A DNA stretch of 64,000 nucleotides from Acinetobacter genomosp. 15BJ (lineage in GTDB: Bacteria; Pseudomonadota; Gammaproteobacteria; Pseudomonadales; Moraxellaceae). The position numbers were made by a program, and so were the translations under genes. The stretch covers positions 1,409,382 to 1,473,381 of the forward strand of contig NZ_KE007347.1 of NCBI RefSeq assembly GCF_000400715.1. Direction: 5' to 3'. Below the pieces are notes generated by a model. The model ran no database searches. It saw only the letters and a list, made by a program, of their open reading frames with translations, and was not told the origin of the DNA. Of the stretch, positions 39,261-48,330 are shown piece by piece. Positions within the stretch are counted from its first letter, which is position 1. Each line of letters opens with the position of its first letter.

Positions 39261-39686
39261 TTAAAGCTGTGTTGTTGTCTGCATTGGCAGTAATCGAGAG
39301 TCTTGAATTGCTGCAATACGATGTCCATTTCCCTTCATGCATTCTGGGTTCTGTGCAAACGACATAAAGCTGTCAATGGATGTTTGTTTTACCAACATCA
39401 CGATGTCCCAATACTCATCAGAGGGTCCGATAAAAAATTCACCCGCATTGGCGAGCAGTAAAATATCGCCACCCGTTTGCTGTAGAAACGGACGTGTATG
39501 GTCGATATAGCGCTGAAACGCCTCTCGTCCTGTAATTGGGGTTGCTGGTGCTAAATCTGGACAATCTGAATAATCCGCCACTTGTTTTAATCGAAGTAAA
39601 TTCAACATGACGACCTCCCCTTGAAGATGTCGCTTAAATAAACGAATGCCATCCTCTTGTGTTGGGAAAATATACGCGTCTTTCAT
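39261..39686 (-). CDS. DUF1330 domain-containing protein
   Basis: 141 residues with a ferredoxin-like small-domain pattern (VVMLNLLRLKQV, FQRYIDHTRPFLQQTGGDILLL, DIVMLVKQTSIDSFMSF), as in DUF1330 proteins of the dimeric alpha/beta-barrel group. Function unknown. It starts 13 bp after the marR stop and is probably in one operon with it, thus likely under MarR control. Confidence 0.82.
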   Translation of the reverse strand: MKDAYIFPTQEDGIRLFKRHLQGEVVMLNLLRLKQVADYSDCPDLAPATPITGREAFQRYIDHTRPFLQQTGGDILLLANAGEFFIGPSDEYWDIVMLVKQTSIDSFMSFAQNPECMKGNGHRIAAIQDSRLLPMQTTTQL

Positions 39687-39699
39687 TTTTTTCTCCCCC

Positions 39700-40113
39700 T
39701 TAAACTTTTAATTTATTCAACAAAAGCTGTAACGTCTTGATTTCCTCTTGATTGAATAATGCAAAGATAGAATCAACCGTGTGCTCGACCGTCGTGATCG
39801 CACTGCTGAGAAGTTCTTGACCACTTGCACTCAGTACAACAAAGCTTTGTCTTGCATCACGTGGATGAACCGTCTTTACGATCAGCCCAGTTTTTTCCAT
39901 AGGTTGCAACACTCTGGTGACACCAGAAGCTGTCAGTGCAACTTTATGGGCCAATGAGATTCGATTTAATCCCACCTCAGGCACTAGACCAAGGTGATAC
40001 ATCAGAATAAATTCCGTCAGATTAATTCCGTGTACGCTAAGCGCCAGATCCAGTTTTTTACTCAATAAAGAACCAACAAGGTGTTGATCCAGTAATAATT
40101 CAAGCTTATTCAT
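39700..40113 (-). CDS. MarR-family transcriptional regulator
   Basis: 137 residues from ATG 40113; a TTG 12 bp further up is a weaker start. The winged helix is at about 50-95 (NRISLAHKVALTASGVTRVLQPMEKTGLIVKT) with the wing HPRDARQSFVVLSASG. MarR proteins bind palindromes as dimers and release on binding small aromatic or oxidant signals. A 26-bp perfect inverted repeat lies in the gap to the divergent hydrolase gene, so this protein probably represses itself, the DUF1330 gene and the hydrolase. Confidence 0.88.
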   Translation of the reverse strand: MNKLELLLDQHLVGSLLSKKLDLALSVHGINLTEFILMYHLGLVPEVGLNRISLAHKVALTASGVTRVLQPMEKTGLIVKTVHPRDARQSFVVLSASGQELLSSAITTVEHTVDSIFALFNQEEIKTLQLLLNKLKV

Positions 40114-40128
40114 AACCGATTTCAATAC

Positions 40129-40184
40129 AGATACAATGCTTGCAATATACTTGAGTTATCAAGTATATTGCAAGCATTGTATCT
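40129..40184. promoter_or_regulatory. Large perfect palindrome, probable MarR operator
   Basis: Arms 40129-40154 and 40159-40184 are perfect 26-bp reverse complements around the spacer GTTA. The core TATACTTGA-GTTA-TCAAGTATA looks like a MarR-type operator, and further TTGCAA steps lie outward. It fills most of the 89 bp between the two divergent starts. Confidence 0.8.
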
Positions 40185-40202
40185 TACTTTTTGAGATGAA
40201 CT

Positions 40203-41110
40203 ATGAATGAGGTCTCTACAAACAATCTCTATCTCCACTACGATATCTTTGGCGCTGAGCATGAAAATACCATTCTATTAATTTCAGGATTAGGTACTCA
40301 GATGATTCATTGGCGTGATTTATTCTGTCAAATGCTTGCTAAAAGAGGTTTTCGAGTCATTCGGTTTGACAATCGAGATGTTGGCTTGTCAACACATTTG
40401 CATGATCAACCCGCTCCAGAGTTGGGTGATCTGATCCATGCTACCCAAAATGGCGAGAACATTAAAATTGCTTATACGCTTCACGATATGGTTAAAGATA
40501 CAGTGGGATTACTTGATGCTTTAGCAATTGATCAAGTCCACATTATTGGACGTTCTATGGGTGGGATGATTGCCCAACTGATGGCAAGTACTTACCCTAA
40601 AAGAGTCAAGACCTTGATATCCATTATGTCGAGCACAGGAAACCCTACGCTTCCAAGTGCCCCATCTGATGTTATGGCGCTGCTCACCCGCCCAAGTCCA
40701 GACCCACATTTGGATAGGACGGGTTTTTCCTGCATAAATTGCACTTTGCAAAATATATTTCGAGCCCTCGGTTTAATTTCGACGAAAATGCGTATTTACA
40801 ACTTATTTCAGAGGAATATGACCGCAGTTACGATCCAGATGGACTAAAAAGGCAAATTGCTGCAATTGCAGCAACGGGTGATATTCGCTCATACCTCGCC
40901 CGCATTATTGCCCCTACACTGGTGATTCATGGCACAGAGGATTTATTAATCCCGATTGCATGCGGCCAAGATAGCACAAAGTCTATTTCTGGCGCAGAGC
41001 TGTTAAAAATTGAGGGTATGGGGCATGATTTACCAACTGATCTCGATCAACTCATCATCGATGCGATTGCTGCCCACATCCAACAAGCAATGCCTCATAA
41101 AGATCAGTAA
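40203..41110 (+). pseudogene. Alpha/beta hydrolase, frameshifted
   Basis: The first frame (from ATG 40203) carries SGLGTQMIHWRDLF, the oxidase-like segment FDNRDVGLST and the nucleophile elbow GRSMGGM, then drifts after about residue 173. The C-terminal half continues in another frame from about 40724 (LHFAKYISSPRFNFDEN, PTLVIHGTEDLLIP, and the histidine in EGMGHDLPTDL). Adding one T to the five-T run at 40724-40728 joins both halves into a hydrolase of about 302 residues. Either a recent mutation or a homopolymer error. It faces the marR gene and is probably its target. Confidence 0.82.
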
Positions 41111-41191
41111 CAAACCGACCTCCCAACAATCGCACAACGCGATACACCGATTTAAAATAAAATGCTTAAAAAACCCATTAGCAGCAGAAAT

Positions 41192-41223
41192 AAAAAGCCG
41201 ATTTGAAAACAAATCGGCTTTTT
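41192..41223. terminator. Bidirectional rho-independent terminator
   Basis: Perfect 14-bp stem AAAAAGCCGATTTG / CAAATCGGCTTTTT with an AAAA loop between the convergent hydrolase and glnS genes. Confidence 0.9.
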
Positions 41224-41248
41224 AAGATCAAGACAATAAATTCAAAAC

Positions 41249-42976
41249 TTATTTCTTGTCAGCTTTAAAGCTATCTTTCAGATCCAGAATACGGTTAAAC
41301 ACAGGCTTTTCAGCTTGATGATCATATTGATCCGCAACAAAATAACCTTCACGTTCAAACTGGAAACGATCTTCAGGTTTTGCTTGTGCTAAAGCTGGCT
41401 CAATCACCGCTTGTACTACTTGCAACGATTCTGGATTTAAATGTGCTAAGAAATCATCATCCGCATCTGGTGCTGCTTCGTTAAACAAACGATCGTAAAT
41501 ACGAACTTCCGCAGGTACACCTTTGGTCGCAGAGACCCAATGAACAACCCCTTTCACCTTACGGCCTTCAGGATTTTTACCCAAAGTTTCAGGGTCAATT
41601 GAACATTTAAGCTCAACCACTTCACCATTGGCATCTTTGATCACTTCATCACACTTGATCACATAAGCATGGCGCAAGCGCACTTCACCCTCAGGAATCA
41701 GACGCTTAAAGCCTTTCGGCGGTACTTCTTCAAAATCTTTACGATCAATATAAAGTTCACGCGTTAACGGAATAATACGTTCGCCCATATCCACGTTTGG
41801 ATGACGTGCATGCGTGAGATCCAATTCTTCAGGTAAATTGGTCAATGTCACTTTCAATGGATTCAGTACTGCCATGCCACGTGCTGCTGCATTTTCCAAT
41901 GACTGGCGAATACAGAACTCCAGCATTGCCACATCAACAATACCATCCGTTTTCGATACACCAACACGCTTACAGAAATCACGTAGGCCTTCTGCGGTAA
42001 AACCACGGCGACGCATCCCAACGACTGTTGGCATACGTGGATCGTCCCAACCCTGTACATGCTGACCTTCAACCAATTTACGTAATTTACGTTTAGACGT
42101 AATGGTGTAATCGATGTTTAAACGTGAAGACTCATACTGACGTGGTACAGCTTGCGAGTGAACTTTCTCTACAATCCAGTCATAGAATGGACGATGATCT
42201 TGGAATTCTAAAGTACAGAGTGAATGGGTAATACCTTCAATCGCATCAGACAATGGATGAGCGTAGTCATACATTGGGTACATTTTCCATTTATCACCGG
42301 TTTGGTGATGTTCTGAATGCAGTACACGATAAAGAATCGGATCACGCATATGCACATTCGGGCTTGCCATATCGATTTTGGCACGAAGTACAGCACCGCC
42401 TTCTTGGATTTCACCATTACGCATTTGTTCAAAACGCGCAAGATTTTCTGCAACAGTCGCATCACGATAAGGTGAATTTTTACCAGGTTCAACGAAATTA
42501 CCGCGGTTCAGCTTAATTTCTTCTGGGGTTTGCAAATCAACATAGGCATCCCCTTGTTCAATCAATTGAACAGCCCATGCATAAAGTTGATCAAAATAAC
42601 CTGATGCATAGCGAGGCTCGCCATTCCAGTTAAAACCCAACCATTTCACATCGTTGGCAATACCATCAACATATTCTTGTTCTTCGGCATCTGGGTTGGT
42701 ATCGTCAAAACGTAAATTACATAAACCTTCAAATTCTTCGGCAATACCAAAATTCAAACAAATTGCTTTGACATGACCAATATGTAGGTAACCATTTGGC
42801 TCAGGCGGGAAACGTGTTACAACTTTTTGGGTACGACCTTCTTTTAAATCATCGGTAATCACTTGACGAACAAAATCTAAGCCTGCCTGTTGTTCTTGCT
42901 GCACGGCATCGACAGAGGCATGGGTATTCGGCGTCGGGGTCTTTGGCAGTTCAGAAACAACATCATTTGGCTTCAT
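41249..42976 (-). CDS. glnS: Glutaminyl-tRNA synthetase
   Basis: 575 residues from ATG 42976 ([10 protein letters not shown]); a TTG 48 bp upstream could extend the frame but is less likely. A class I synthetase that charges tRNA-Gln. The HIGH motif is in [15 protein letters not shown] and the KMSKS equivalent is in [14 protein letters not shown]. The two C-terminal anticodon-binding barrels are present ([17 protein letters not shown] onward). The N-terminus is about 20 residues longer than the E. coli enzyme. Single-gene unit ended by the terminator at 41192-41223. Confidence 0.97.
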   Translation of the reverse strand: MKPNDVVSELPKTPTPNTHASVDAVQQEQQAGLDFVRQVITDDLKEGRTQKVVTRFPPEPNGYLHIGHVKAICLNFGIAEEFEGLCNLRFDDTNPDAEEQEYVDGIANDVKWLGFNWNGEPRYASGYFDQLYAWAVQLIEQGDAYVDLQTPEEIKLNRGNFVEPGKNSPYRDATVAENLARFEQMRNGEIQEGGAVLRAKIDMASPNVHMRDPILYRVLHSEHHQTGDKWKMYPMYDYAHPLSDAIEGITHSLCTLEFQDHRPFYDWIVEKVHSQAVPRQYESSRLNIDYTITSKRKLRKLVEGQHVQGWDDPRMPTVVGMRRRGFTAEGLRDFCKRVGVSKTDGIVDVAMLEFCIRQSLENAAARGMAVLNPLKVTLTNLPEELDLTHARHPNVDMGERIIPLTRELYIDRKDFEEVPPKGFKRLIPEGEVRLRHAYVIKCDEVIKDANGEVVELKCSIDPETLGKNPEGRKVKGVVHWVSATKGVPAEVRIYDRLFNEAAPDADDDFLAHLNPESLQVVQAVIEPALAQAKPEDRFQFEREGYFVADQYDHQAEKPVFNRILDLKDSFKADKK

Positions 42977-43143
42977 AGGGTGTAAATCACTTCTTACAGT
43001 TAAAAATGGGAAATAAAAACGCAATCTTTGCTATTTATGAAAGATTTTAACGTTTTTTACTTGCCTTGTAGTTTACAGTTTGCTTATGCTTCTCTCAACC
43101 AAAAACCCATGGTCAATTTGCCCATGTTTAGGAGATTAATGTA

Positions 43144-43653
43144 ATGAGTTTTCCTCAAGTCGAATTAAACACCAACAAAGGTCGTATTGTTCTTGAGCTT
43201 AACGCTGAAAAAGCACCAAAAACGGTTGCAAATTTCTTAGAATATGTACGTGACGGTTTCTATGACGGCGTAATTTTCCACCGCGTGATTGATGGTTTTA
43301 TGATCCAAGGCGGTGGCATGGATGAAAACTTCAAAGAAAAAGCAACACGCGACTCAATCGAAAATGAAGCTGACAACGGCTTAAGCAACGATGAAGGCAC
43401 AATTGCAATGGCGCGTACTCAAGCTCCGCACTCTGCATCTGCTCAATTCTTTATCAATGTTAAAAACAACTCTTTCTTAAACCATACTGGTAAAACAGCA
43501 CAAGGCTGGGGCTATGCAGTATTTGGTAAAGTTGTTGAAGGTCTTGATATTGTAGAAGCGATCAAAGGCGTACGTACAGGTAACCGTGGTTACCATGCAG
43601 ATGTTCCTTTAGAGAACGTTGTAATTGAATCTGCTAAAATTATTTCTGAATAA
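43144..43653 (+). CDS. ppiB: Peptidyl-prolyl cis-trans isomerase B (cyclophilin)
   Basis: 169 residues, cytosolic cyclophilin that speeds proline isomerisation. Key sequences are [33 protein letters not shown] and [12 protein letters not shown]. There is no signal peptide. GGAG lies upstream of ATG 43144. It is followed by a GC-richer intergenic repeat and lpxH, an order common in gammaproteobacteria. Confidence 0.96.
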   Translation: MSFPQVELNTNKGRIVLELNAEKAPKTVANFLEYVRDGFYDGVIFHRVIDGFMIQGGGMDENFKEKATRDSIENEADNGLSNDEGTIAMARTQAPHSASAQFFINVKNNSFLNHTGKTAQGWGYAVFGKVVEGLDIVEAIKGVRTGNRGYHADVPLENVVIESAKIISE

Positions 43654-43654
43654 A

Positions 43655-43722
43655 AATCTCCCCTAACTCCTCTTTAAAAAAGGGGGACTCCTCCCTTTAC
43701 AAAGGGAGGTTGGGAGGGATTA
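43655..43722. repeat. Nested-hairpin intergenic repeat element
   Basis: A 68-bp element built of C-rich and G-rich blocks that pair on two levels: outer arms AATCTCCCCTAAC with GTTGGGAGGGATT (imperfect), and an inner hairpin CCTCCCT / AGGGAGG at 43690-43709. Its composition differs sharply from the AT-rich surroundings. It looks like a small mobile or REP-type repeat; copy number cannot be seen here. Confidence 0.55.
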
Positions 43723-43739
43723 TAAAATAGGAAAAATAT

Positions 43740-44456
43740 GTGACCTACCTGTTTATTTCAGATCTACACTTGTCACCTGATCACCCTCGACTCGTTCGAG
43801 GGTTTTTAGCTTTATTGAAACAATACCAGCATAAAAACACGCAACTCTATATTTTGGGTGATTGGTTTAATGCTTGGATTGGGGATGATTACACCGCCCC
43901 GTGGTTAGATGAAATTGTCAGCGCTTTGCAAAAATTCACTGCGGCGAACAACCAGGTTTACTTCCAAGTGGGCAATCGTGATTTTGCCTTAGGTCAAAAA
44001 TTCTTAAAACAATTCGATGGCATTTTACTGCCTGACGTTTATACCTTAAATATTCAGCGACATACGTTCCGACTGGAACATGGCGATGCGCTCTGTACCG
44101 ATGATGTTGCTTATCAACGTTTTCGTAAAGTGATTCGTAACCCTGTATTATTGGGGCTAATAAAACGTACCCCATTGAGCTTTAGACAAAAACTTGCCAA
44201 TGGTTTCCGTAAAAAAAGTAGCGAAACCAAACAGCTGAAAAGTTATGACATTATGGATGTCAATGCTCAAGCAGTAGAATCCGTGATTGAACACGTTGAT
44301 TATTTAATTCACGGCCATACCCATCGGCCAGAGATTCACCATGTCTTGAATAAACAACGTATTGTTTTGGGAGATTGGCGAGCAGATTCAGCTTGGATTT
44401 TAGAACTCAACCCACAAGAAAATTATCAATTAGATTTTAAACAGTGGTTCTATTGA
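43740..44456 (+). CDS. lpxH: UDP-2,3-diacylglucosamine diphosphatase
   Basis: 238 residues, peripheral membrane metallophosphoesterase in lipid A synthesis, forming lipid X. Metal and catalytic motifs are ISDLHLSPDHPR, GDWFNAWIGDD, GNRDFALG, EHGDALCTDD and HGHTHRPEIH. The start is a GTG at 43740; the ATG two bases earlier is followed at once by a stop. AGGAAAA precedes it. Confidence 0.95.
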   Translation: MTYLFISDLHLSPDHPRLVRGFLALLKQYQHKNTQLYILGDWFNAWIGDDYTAPWLDEIVSALQKFTAANNQVYFQVGNRDFALGQKFLKQFDGILLPDVYTLNIQRHTFRLEHGDALCTDDVAYQRFRKVIRNPVLLGLIKRTPLSFRQKLANGFRKKSSETKQLKSYDIMDVNAQAVESVIEHVDYLIHGHTHRPEIHHVLNKQRIVLGDWRADSAWILELNPQENYQLDFKQWFY

Positions 44457-44739
44457 TCATTAAATCATCAATCACTGTCTTTATTTTCTACTTACACTCC
44501 TTACCTTAAAAATAGAACAGCTTTGACTCTTACTTTTCTATAGAAACTTTACCGAATATGTATAGCTGTAGATTTTTTCTAACGGAAGTTGATCTAGTTT
44601 TGTATTTTAGAAAAATATAGTCGCTCGCTCTAACCCACTCATATACGACTTAAATCTATATAGAAATCACATTTAGCTACTTTTCGTGAAATTTAGATCA
44701 AGTAGAATAAATTAAATTTTTAAATCGAGTGAATGACGG

Positions 44740-45393
44740 ATGGATACTTTAGCTACAGCAAAAAAACGTTACGCCACAAAAGCTTATGATGCAGAGAAAA
44801 AAATTCCTCAAGCACAATTTGAAAAACTACTCGAAATTTTACGTTTCAGCCCTTCTTCGGTAAATATTCAACCTTGGCACTTCTTGGTTGCTGAATCTGA
44901 TCAAGCAAAGCAGCGTATCGCATCGGCATTGACTGGCAATTATGTGTATAACGCGGCCAAAGTTCTCAATTCTTCACATACCTTAGTATTTTGCACGCGT
45001 ACCGATATTTCTGCTGAATACTTAGAACAATTATTACAGCAAGATGATGCCAGTGGTCGCTTTAAAGATGAAACTGCCAAACAAGGACAACGTGCCACAC
45101 GTTCTGGTTATGTTGAATTCTATCGTAATGAACTGAAAAATCTTCCTGCATGGATGGAAAACCAGACCTACCTTGCACTTGGACAACTGCTTTTTGCAGC
45201 AGGCCTAGAAGGAATCGACGCAACACCTATGGAAGGGTTTGATAGAGAACTCATGAATAAAGAATTTGGTTTGGCTGAAAAAGGCTTAAAAGCCTCTGTG
45301 ATTGTTGCACTCGGTTATCGTAGTGACAGTGATTTCAATGCCAAACTGCCAAAATCACGACTACCCGAAGAAGTGGTTCTTACTCGTCTATAA
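44740..45393 (+). CDS. nfsB: Oxygen-insensitive NAD(P)H nitroreductase
   Basis: 217 residues of the NfsB/FMN-nitroreductase family. FMN and substrate motifs include RYATKAYDA, LRFSPSSVNIQPWHFLVAES and GIDATPMEGFD. It reduces nitroaromatics and quinones using NAD(P)H and may activate nitrofurans. It is monocistronic: 283 bp of gene-free AT-rich sequence lie upstream and a hairpin at 45411-45451 downstream. Confidence 0.92.
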   Translation: MDTLATAKKRYATKAYDAEKKIPQAQFEKLLEILRFSPSSVNIQPWHFLVAESDQAKQRIASALTGNYVYNAAKVLNSSHTLVFCTRTDISAEYLEQLLQQDDASGRFKDETAKQGQRATRSGYVEFYRNELKNLPAWMENQTYLALGQLLFAAGLEGIDATPMEGFDRELMNKEFGLAEKGLKASVIVALGYRSDSDFNAKLPKSRLPEEVVLTRL

Positions 45394-45410
45394 CAGCATT
45401 TATTAAATGA

Positions 45411-45451
45411 AAGCCCTAATAATGACCAATTAAACCTTATTATTAGGGCTT
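45411..45451. terminator. Stem-loop between nfsB and the quinone reductase gene
   Basis: Perfect 13-bp stem AAGCCCTAATAAT / ATTATTAGGGCTT with a 15-nt loop between convergent genes. The T-tract is short. Confidence 0.65.
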
Positions 45452-45455
45452 AGCA

Positions 45456-46082
45456 TTACGCATTCGTATTGATTTGAGGGTGACTTGAAACAGTCTGGTC
45501 TAATTCTTCAAAGAAGTCCTTTAGATCATCGGCCTGAATAAAATCTGCTTTAAATAGCATTGAGGTTTGGACATCATCAATCCCACAATAGGCAAAAATA
45601 CCTTCCACGATTTGTTTGTGAATCGCTTGTGTATACCCGTGTCGATCATATCCAGATTGCGTCCCTGTTGCAGTCCCAATCAATTTGACTGGAATATTTT
45701 TTAGAGTACCCAATAGATTCCCCTGTTCATCGTATTTATAGGCCCAATCCTGACTAAATACACGTTCAAACCAGCCCTTTAAGAAAGCTGGAACCGACCA
45801 CCAATACACAGGAAAAATAAAATAGACAACATCCGCACGATCAAAGCGCGCTTGTTCAAATTGAACATCGGCATCCAAAGCTTGACGACCACGATAAGCT
45901 TCAATATCCGAAAGCTTCATTGCAGCTTGAAAACCTTCCTTATATAAATCGGCAATTTCTACTGAAACTCCCTTTCTAGTTAAATCATGAGAAATATGCT
46001 GTGCAATCTGATGAGAAAGTGATTGTGTATCTGGATGTGTTATGACAATCAAAGCATGCTCAAGTTTATTTAAATTAGACAT
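45456..46082 (-). CDS. NAD(P)H:quinone oxidoreductase, flavodoxin-like
   Basis: 208 residues of the Flavodoxin_2 family (MdaB/KefF/NQO1 type). Motifs include VITHPDTQSLSHQIA and FIFPVYWWSVPAFLKGWFERVF, the latter lining the flavin site. It makes two-electron reductions of quinones. It follows the TetR gene by about 80 bp on the same strand, with a TetR-type palindrome in the gap, so it is probably repressed by that protein. Confidence 0.88.
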   Translation of the reverse strand: MSNLNKLEHALIVITHPDTQSLSHQIAQHISHDLTRKGVSVEIADLYKEGFQAAMKLSDIEAYRGRQALDADVQFEQARFDRADVVYFIFPVYWWSVPAFLKGWFERVFSQDWAYKYDEQGNLLGTLKNIPVKLIGTATGTQSGYDRHGYTQAIHKQIVEGIFAYCGIDDVQTSMLFKADFIQADDLKDFFEELDQTVSSHPQINTNA

Positions 46083-46110
46083 AGATCAATTCCGAATAGA
46101 TGATTCACAC

Positions 46111-46129
46111 AAGTTACCAATAGTAACTT
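46111..46129. promoter_or_regulatory. Palindrome, probable TetR operator
   Basis: Arms AAGTTAC and GTAACTT around CAATA, directly upstream of the quinone reductase start (46082). The spacing and symmetry suit a TetR dimer. Confidence 0.55.
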
Positions 46130-46160
46130 ACGCTGTCAACTCGGTTTTTGATGCCTGTAA

Positions 46161-46748
46161 TTAGGTCGCTGAATAATCTTGTAAAATAACTAAAAGTGAA
46201 TTTTCTATCACATGCTGTGCAGTCAGTGCATCAATTTGATTTTTACTTGCTGCTGTCGATACCGTTTCAATCAAGCCCATGATCGCAATCACAATCGCCT
46301 CACCCTCTTTTCCATCCAATTGAATAAATGGATGCATACTTTGTTTAAAAATCTCTGTGAATTTTTGCTGACATTGCTGAAAATAATTTTGCAAGATATC
46401 ACTACCAGACAAAGCAGCAATCACTAATCCAAGCTCTGGACCAGTTGAGATAAAACAACTTAAATAAGCTTCGCAAAAAATATGAATGGTTTGCTGTAAA
46501 GTTTTTGCTTCGGCGGCTAAAGACTGATTAAGCTCTGCAGTCTGTTTATCATCAAACTCCTGATAAATCGAAATCAGTAACCCTTCGCGGTCAATAAAAT
46601 GTCGATATGCAATTGGCTTAGTAATACCAGCCTGCTCTGCTAAATATCCCAGAGTTAGGGCTTCTACACCCTGAGTTCGAATAATTGAACGAGCCACCTG
46701 CAACAATTGTTGTCTGCGCTCTTCTTTACTCAGTCTCTTATCAGTCAT
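46161..46748 (-). CDS. TetR-family transcriptional regulator
   Basis: 195 residues from ATG 46748 (GGAAG 9 bp upstream); a TTG 27 bp earlier is less likely. The helix-turn-helix is at about 25-50 (EALTLGYLAEQAGITKPIAYRHFIDREGLLISIY) and a ligand domain follows. It lies between an EamA transporter and a quinone reductase on the same strand, a common layout for a redox- or drug-responsive repressor. Confidence 0.88.
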   Translation of the reverse strand: MTDKRLSKEERRQQLLQVARSIIRTQGVEALTLGYLAEQAGITKPIAYRHFIDREGLLISIYQEFDDKQTAELNQSLAAEAKTLQQTIHIFCEAYLSCFISTGPELGLVIAALSGSDILQNYFQQCQQKFTEIFKQSMHPFIQLDGKEGEAIVIAIMGLIETVSTAASKNQIDALTAQHVIENSLLVILQDYSAT

Positions 46749-46781
46749 AATTTTACTTCCATCAAATTTAGCCAAATCGCT

Positions 46782-47639
46782 TTACATCATTGCTTTGGCT
46801 AAACACAGGACTGCAACCACACCACAGATCAATCCAATCCAAGTATAAGCTTTTAAGCGTTCTTTAAATAATACTACGCCACTGAGAACGCCAAGTACTA
46901 CGACAAGAATATTCATACCAGCAAAGACAATGGCAGGCGTTTCTTTGAAGATCATATGTGCTTTGACATATAAGGCAATATTGGCAAAATTTAGTACACC
47001 TAAAAATAAACCTGTGAAAATATTTTTAGGCTGCCAATTTGGTTGAGTAATTGCGATATAAGCGATGGATAAAATAAAGGCTGCAATAAACGTTAAATTC
47101 AGTGTGACTGCAAACTGTAAACCTAAACTACTACTATATTTAAGTAATATATCTACAGCAGCATAACCCGCCCATACGCTAAACAAAAACAAGGCTGATT
47201 TTAAATTCATGCCTTTACTTGCCTGCTCTGTGGCCTGTCCGATAATAATTGCTAAAATCGCAATGACGCCCAGCACTACACCTATTAATTTTAATTGGTT
47301 AAATTGCTCCCCAAAAATAAAATAGGCAGCTAATAACGACAGTATGACTGCAAGCCGCTGAGCAATTTCCGTTTTCAGAATGCCTGCAAATTGCAAAGAC
47401 TTTGCCAAGCATAAAAATATGCTGGGTAGTAACACTGCTAAAATGAGAATTAACCACCAAGGCGTATTATTCAAAGAGATATGCGTAATATCGGTTTTAA
47501 ACCAATAAAAACATAAAAGACTTGCGCTCAAATAATTCCACGCAATCATTTGAAAAACATCAAATCCCTTTGCCTTTAAGTATTTCAGCAGAATTGAGAC
47601 CAATACACTACAACATGCCGCAGCAACAATCATTTCCAT
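46782..47639 (-). CDS. EamA-family (DMT) inner-membrane transporter
   Basis: 285 residues with about ten membrane helices in two EamA halves. It is 33 bp upstream of the TetR gene on the same strand and likely in one unit with it. Substrate unknown. Not closely similar to the EamA protein at 17006-17839. Confidence 0.85.
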   Translation of the reverse strand: MEMIVAAACCSVLVSILLKYLKAKGFDVFQMIAWNYLSASLLCFYWFKTDITHISLNNTPWWLILILAVLLPSIFLCLAKSLQFAGILKTEIAQRLAVILSLLAAYFIFGEQFNQLKLIGVVLGVIAILAIIIGQATEQASKGMNLKSALFLFSVWAGYAAVDILLKYSSSLGLQFAVTLNLTFIAAFILSIAYIAITQPNWQPKNIFTGLFLGVLNFANIALYVKAHMIFKETPAIVFAGMNILVVVLGVLSGVVLFKERLKAYTWIGLICGVVAVLCLAKAMM

Positions 47640-47669
47640 AGTATTTATTCTAGCTTTCTAATAGACAAA

Positions 47670-47701
47670 AAAATGCCAGTCTAGCGTGAGACTGGCATTT
47701 T
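47670..47701. terminator. Bidirectional-type rho-independent terminator after hfq
   Basis: Perfect 13-bp stem AAAATGCCAGTCT / AGACTGGCATTTT with a 6-nt loop between the hfq stop and the start of the EamA gene. Its minus-strand T-tract ends the tsaE-mutL-miaA-hfq run. Confidence 0.85.
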
Positions 47702-47720
47702 CTTAAAGATCATTAATCAA

Positions 47721-48239
47721 TTAACGATTGTTTTCGTCTTCTTGACCATCTTCAAATTTAGTTTCGCCATCGAAGCCACCTTGATGACCAAAGCCACCTT
47801 GACCACCGAAGCCGCCGCCTTGACCGCCGAAGCCACCTTGACCACCGAAGCCGCCGCCTTGACCGCCGAAGCCGCCTTGACCACCGAAGCCGCCGCCTTG
47901 ACCGCCGAAGCCACCTTGACCACCGAAGCCGCCACCTTGACCACCGAAGCCACCAGCAGCGCCTTGACCACCGAAGCCACCAGTAGCGCCTTGTGCAGGG
48001 AAGCCACCAGCAGTACCTTGAGCACCAGCAGGACGTGGGTTACGCGCAGGAACAACTGTAGAAATCGCGTGTTTATAAACCATTTGACTTACAGTGTTTT
48101 TCAACAAAACAACATATTGGTCAAATGACTCAATATGACCCTGCAATTTGATACCGTTTACAAGGAAAATAGAAACTGGAATACGTTCTTTACGGAGAGA
48201 ATTTAAGAACGGATCTTGTAAAGTTTGACCTTTAGACAT
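47721..48239 (-). CDS. hfq: RNA chaperone Hfq with long glycine-rich C-terminal repeat tail
   Basis: 172 residues from ATG 48239, with GGAG 8 bp upstream; E. coli Hfq has 102. Residues 1-65 form the Sm-fold core (Sm1 [20 protein letters not shown], Sm2 YKHAIST), which binds sRNAs and mRNA. The remaining about 105 residues are glycine, glutamine and phenylalanine, including four exact copies of [13 protein letters not shown], then an acidic tip (DGQEDEN). Such a tail is known in Acinetobacter and Moraxella Hfq. It lies after miaA in the usual gene order. Confidence 0.97.
   Translation of the reverse strand: MSKGQTLQDPFLNSLRKERIPVSIFLVNGIKLQGHIESFDQYVVLLKNTVSQMVYKHAISTVVPARNPRPAGAQGTAGGFPAQGATGGFGGQGAAGGFGGQGGGFGGQGGFGGQGGGFGGQGGFGGQGGGFGGQGGFGGQGGGFGGQGGFGHQGGFDGETKFEDGQEDENNR
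47790..47945. repeat. 39-bp tandem repeat, four units, inside hfq
   Basis: Four consecutive 39-bp units encode the 13-residue block [13 protein letters not shown], with only third-position changes between units. Such a tract can gain or lose units by slippage without breaking the frame. Confidence 0.85.
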
Positions 48240-48330
48240 TTTTAACTCCAAAAAATTTTTAAATCAGCGCAAAAAAACTATCTTTATTTTTCAACTAAAA
48301 ATTATAAAAAGACAGCCTGCGAATTTTGCT

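Noticed and set aside
47717-48055. Valine/alanine-rich repeat protein in another minus-strand frame of hfq
   Set aside because: Out-of-frame reading of the glycine repeats; the Hfq frame has the conserved core.
47742-48128. Plus-strand open frame rich in threonine and alanine opposite hfq
   Set aside because: Produced by the 39-bp repeats of the hfq tail read on the other strand.
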